From the NCBI RefSeq assembly GCF_900111245.1, contig NZ_FOGO01000007.1, positions 186,001-250,000 of the forward strand: DNA of 64,000 bases, read 5' to 3'. Positions within the stretch are counted from its first letter, which is position 1; every line of letters begins with the position of its first letter. This DNA comes from Streptomyces qinglanensis (GTDB lineage: Bacteria > Actinomycetota > Actinomycetes > Streptomycetales > Streptomycetaceae). Position numbers and translations under genes: made by a program. Shown here piece by piece: positions 63,717-64,000 of the stretch. The notes under the pieces were generated by a model that had not been told where the DNA came from, did not search any database, and was given only the letters and a program-made list of their open reading frames with translations.

Positions 63717-64000
63717 TCAGGAGACCGGGTGAACGAACATCTCGTAGGTGGCCCCACAACGGCGGAGCCCCGTGTTCTGGTAGGGGCGGATCGCGGGCGG
63801 CGGATCCGACCTGATGCGGCCCCACGTGGCGTTGCTGGTCGTGCTGCCCCGCAGCTCACCGAGGAGAGCGCCGCGGATCGTCGCCGACAGGGCGATCGCC
63901 TCACCGCGGGTGGCGGCGTACACGTCGATGTCGACGAGCGCCCGGTCCAGCCGGAACCCGTCATCACCGCCAGCCGGAAGCCGCTGCACCTGCACCGTGG
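63717..64000 (-). CDS. Tail terminator-like protein (5' end outside the window)
   Basis: At least 94 residues are seen: LDRALVDIDVYAATRGEAIALSATIRGALLGEL (in parts), then strands SNATWGRIRSDPPPAIRPYQ and RCGATYEMFVHPVS. This is the fold and gene place (just before the major tail protein) of tail terminator or head-tail joining proteins that cap the tail tube. The frame is open at 64,000 so the start lies beyond; a GTG at 63995 is probably internal. Confidence 0.75.
   Translation of the reverse strand, partial: TVQVQRLPAGGDDGFRLDRALVDIDVYAATRGEAIALSATIRGALLGELRGSTTSNATWGRIRSDPPPAIRPYQNTGLRRCGATYEMFVHPVS

Larger units (their letters stand above)
33829..64000. mobile_element. Prophage (left part), inserted at tRNA-Pro, continuing past the window
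   Basis: From the tRNA 3' end to the window edge the genes are those of a tailed, non-contractile (siphovirus-like) phage: integrase, XRE and excisionase-like proteins, many tiny overlapping genes, then tail terminator, major tail protein, frameshifted chaperones, tape measure, minor tail proteins, endolysin and holin-like proteins. Head, terminase and replication genes and the right attachment site are not in view, so they must lie beyond 64,000. Confidence 0.95.

Noticed and set aside
33829..64000. Actinomycete integrative conjugative element instead of a prophage
   Set aside because: The left arm with integrase, excisionase and small genes would fit, but tail, endolysin and holin-like genes are decisive and no FtsK-like transfer gene is in view.

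Overview
The window is high-GC DNA of a Streptomyces-type actinomycete. Supporting signs are GTG/TTG starts, GC-rich third codon positions, a DUF397 / XRE-DUF5753 / HATPase regulatory trio, a 388-residue XylA next to XylB and a ROK regulator, a Tat-exported amidase and a MatB-like ligase. It has two parts: ordinary chromosome (1 to about 33,750) and a prophage that starts at a tRNA-Pro gene (33,755-33,828) and runs past the right edge.

Chromosome, left to right: an MpaB/DUF2236 protein; a SNF2 helicase with a SWIM zinc-finger partner; an SGNH lipase; a proline-rich membrane protein; a DUF574-type methyltransferase; the DUF397/XRE pair divergent from a RsbW-like ATPase; a polar amino-acid ABC transporter; a SigG-like ECF sigma factor with a SnoaL-like tail; xylA divergent from xylB with a ROK regulator downstream; a Tat amidase; a DUF4239 membrane protein; a malonyl-CoA synthetase (MatB-like); then a minus-strand block of LLM oxidoreductase, orphan response regulator, FAD monooxygenase and UvrA2-like ABC protein; a lipase-maturation-factor-like membrane protein; and a type II NADH dehydrogenase-like enzyme. 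Long GC hairpins close several of these units.

Prophage: next to the tRNA lie a tyrosine integrase, XRE regulators and an excisionase-like protein, then a tightly overlapped minus-strand operon of tiny proteins, a TPR-type regulator with a GNAT enzyme, a GIY-YIG protein and a plus-strand cassette of DNA-binding proteins. The late operon is on the minus strand and is read from right to left: tail terminator, major tail protein, tail chaperones G and G-T made through a -1 frameshift, a 1661-residue tape measure with two wall-hydrolase domains, minor tail proteins, a GH25 endolysin, an RNase AS-type exoribonuclease, holin-like proteins and a collagen-like protein. Head and replication genes must lie to the right of the window.

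The most interesting locus is 45,520-47,606. A Ro60 (TROVE plus vWA) gene is preceded on the same strand by three tandem structured RNAs that share a 10-nt 5' block and a matching 3' block, each closed by its own compensating stem. Two of them enclose a tRNA cloverleaf in circularly permuted order: anticodon arm, T arm, acceptor stem closed by a short loop, then D arm. One has a Glu-like CUC loop and one an Asn-like GUU loop. This is the architecture expected of bacterial Y RNAs (YrlA). The prophage therefore appears to carry a complete Ro60-Y RNA particle, with a 3' exoribonuclease gene 3.5 kb away.
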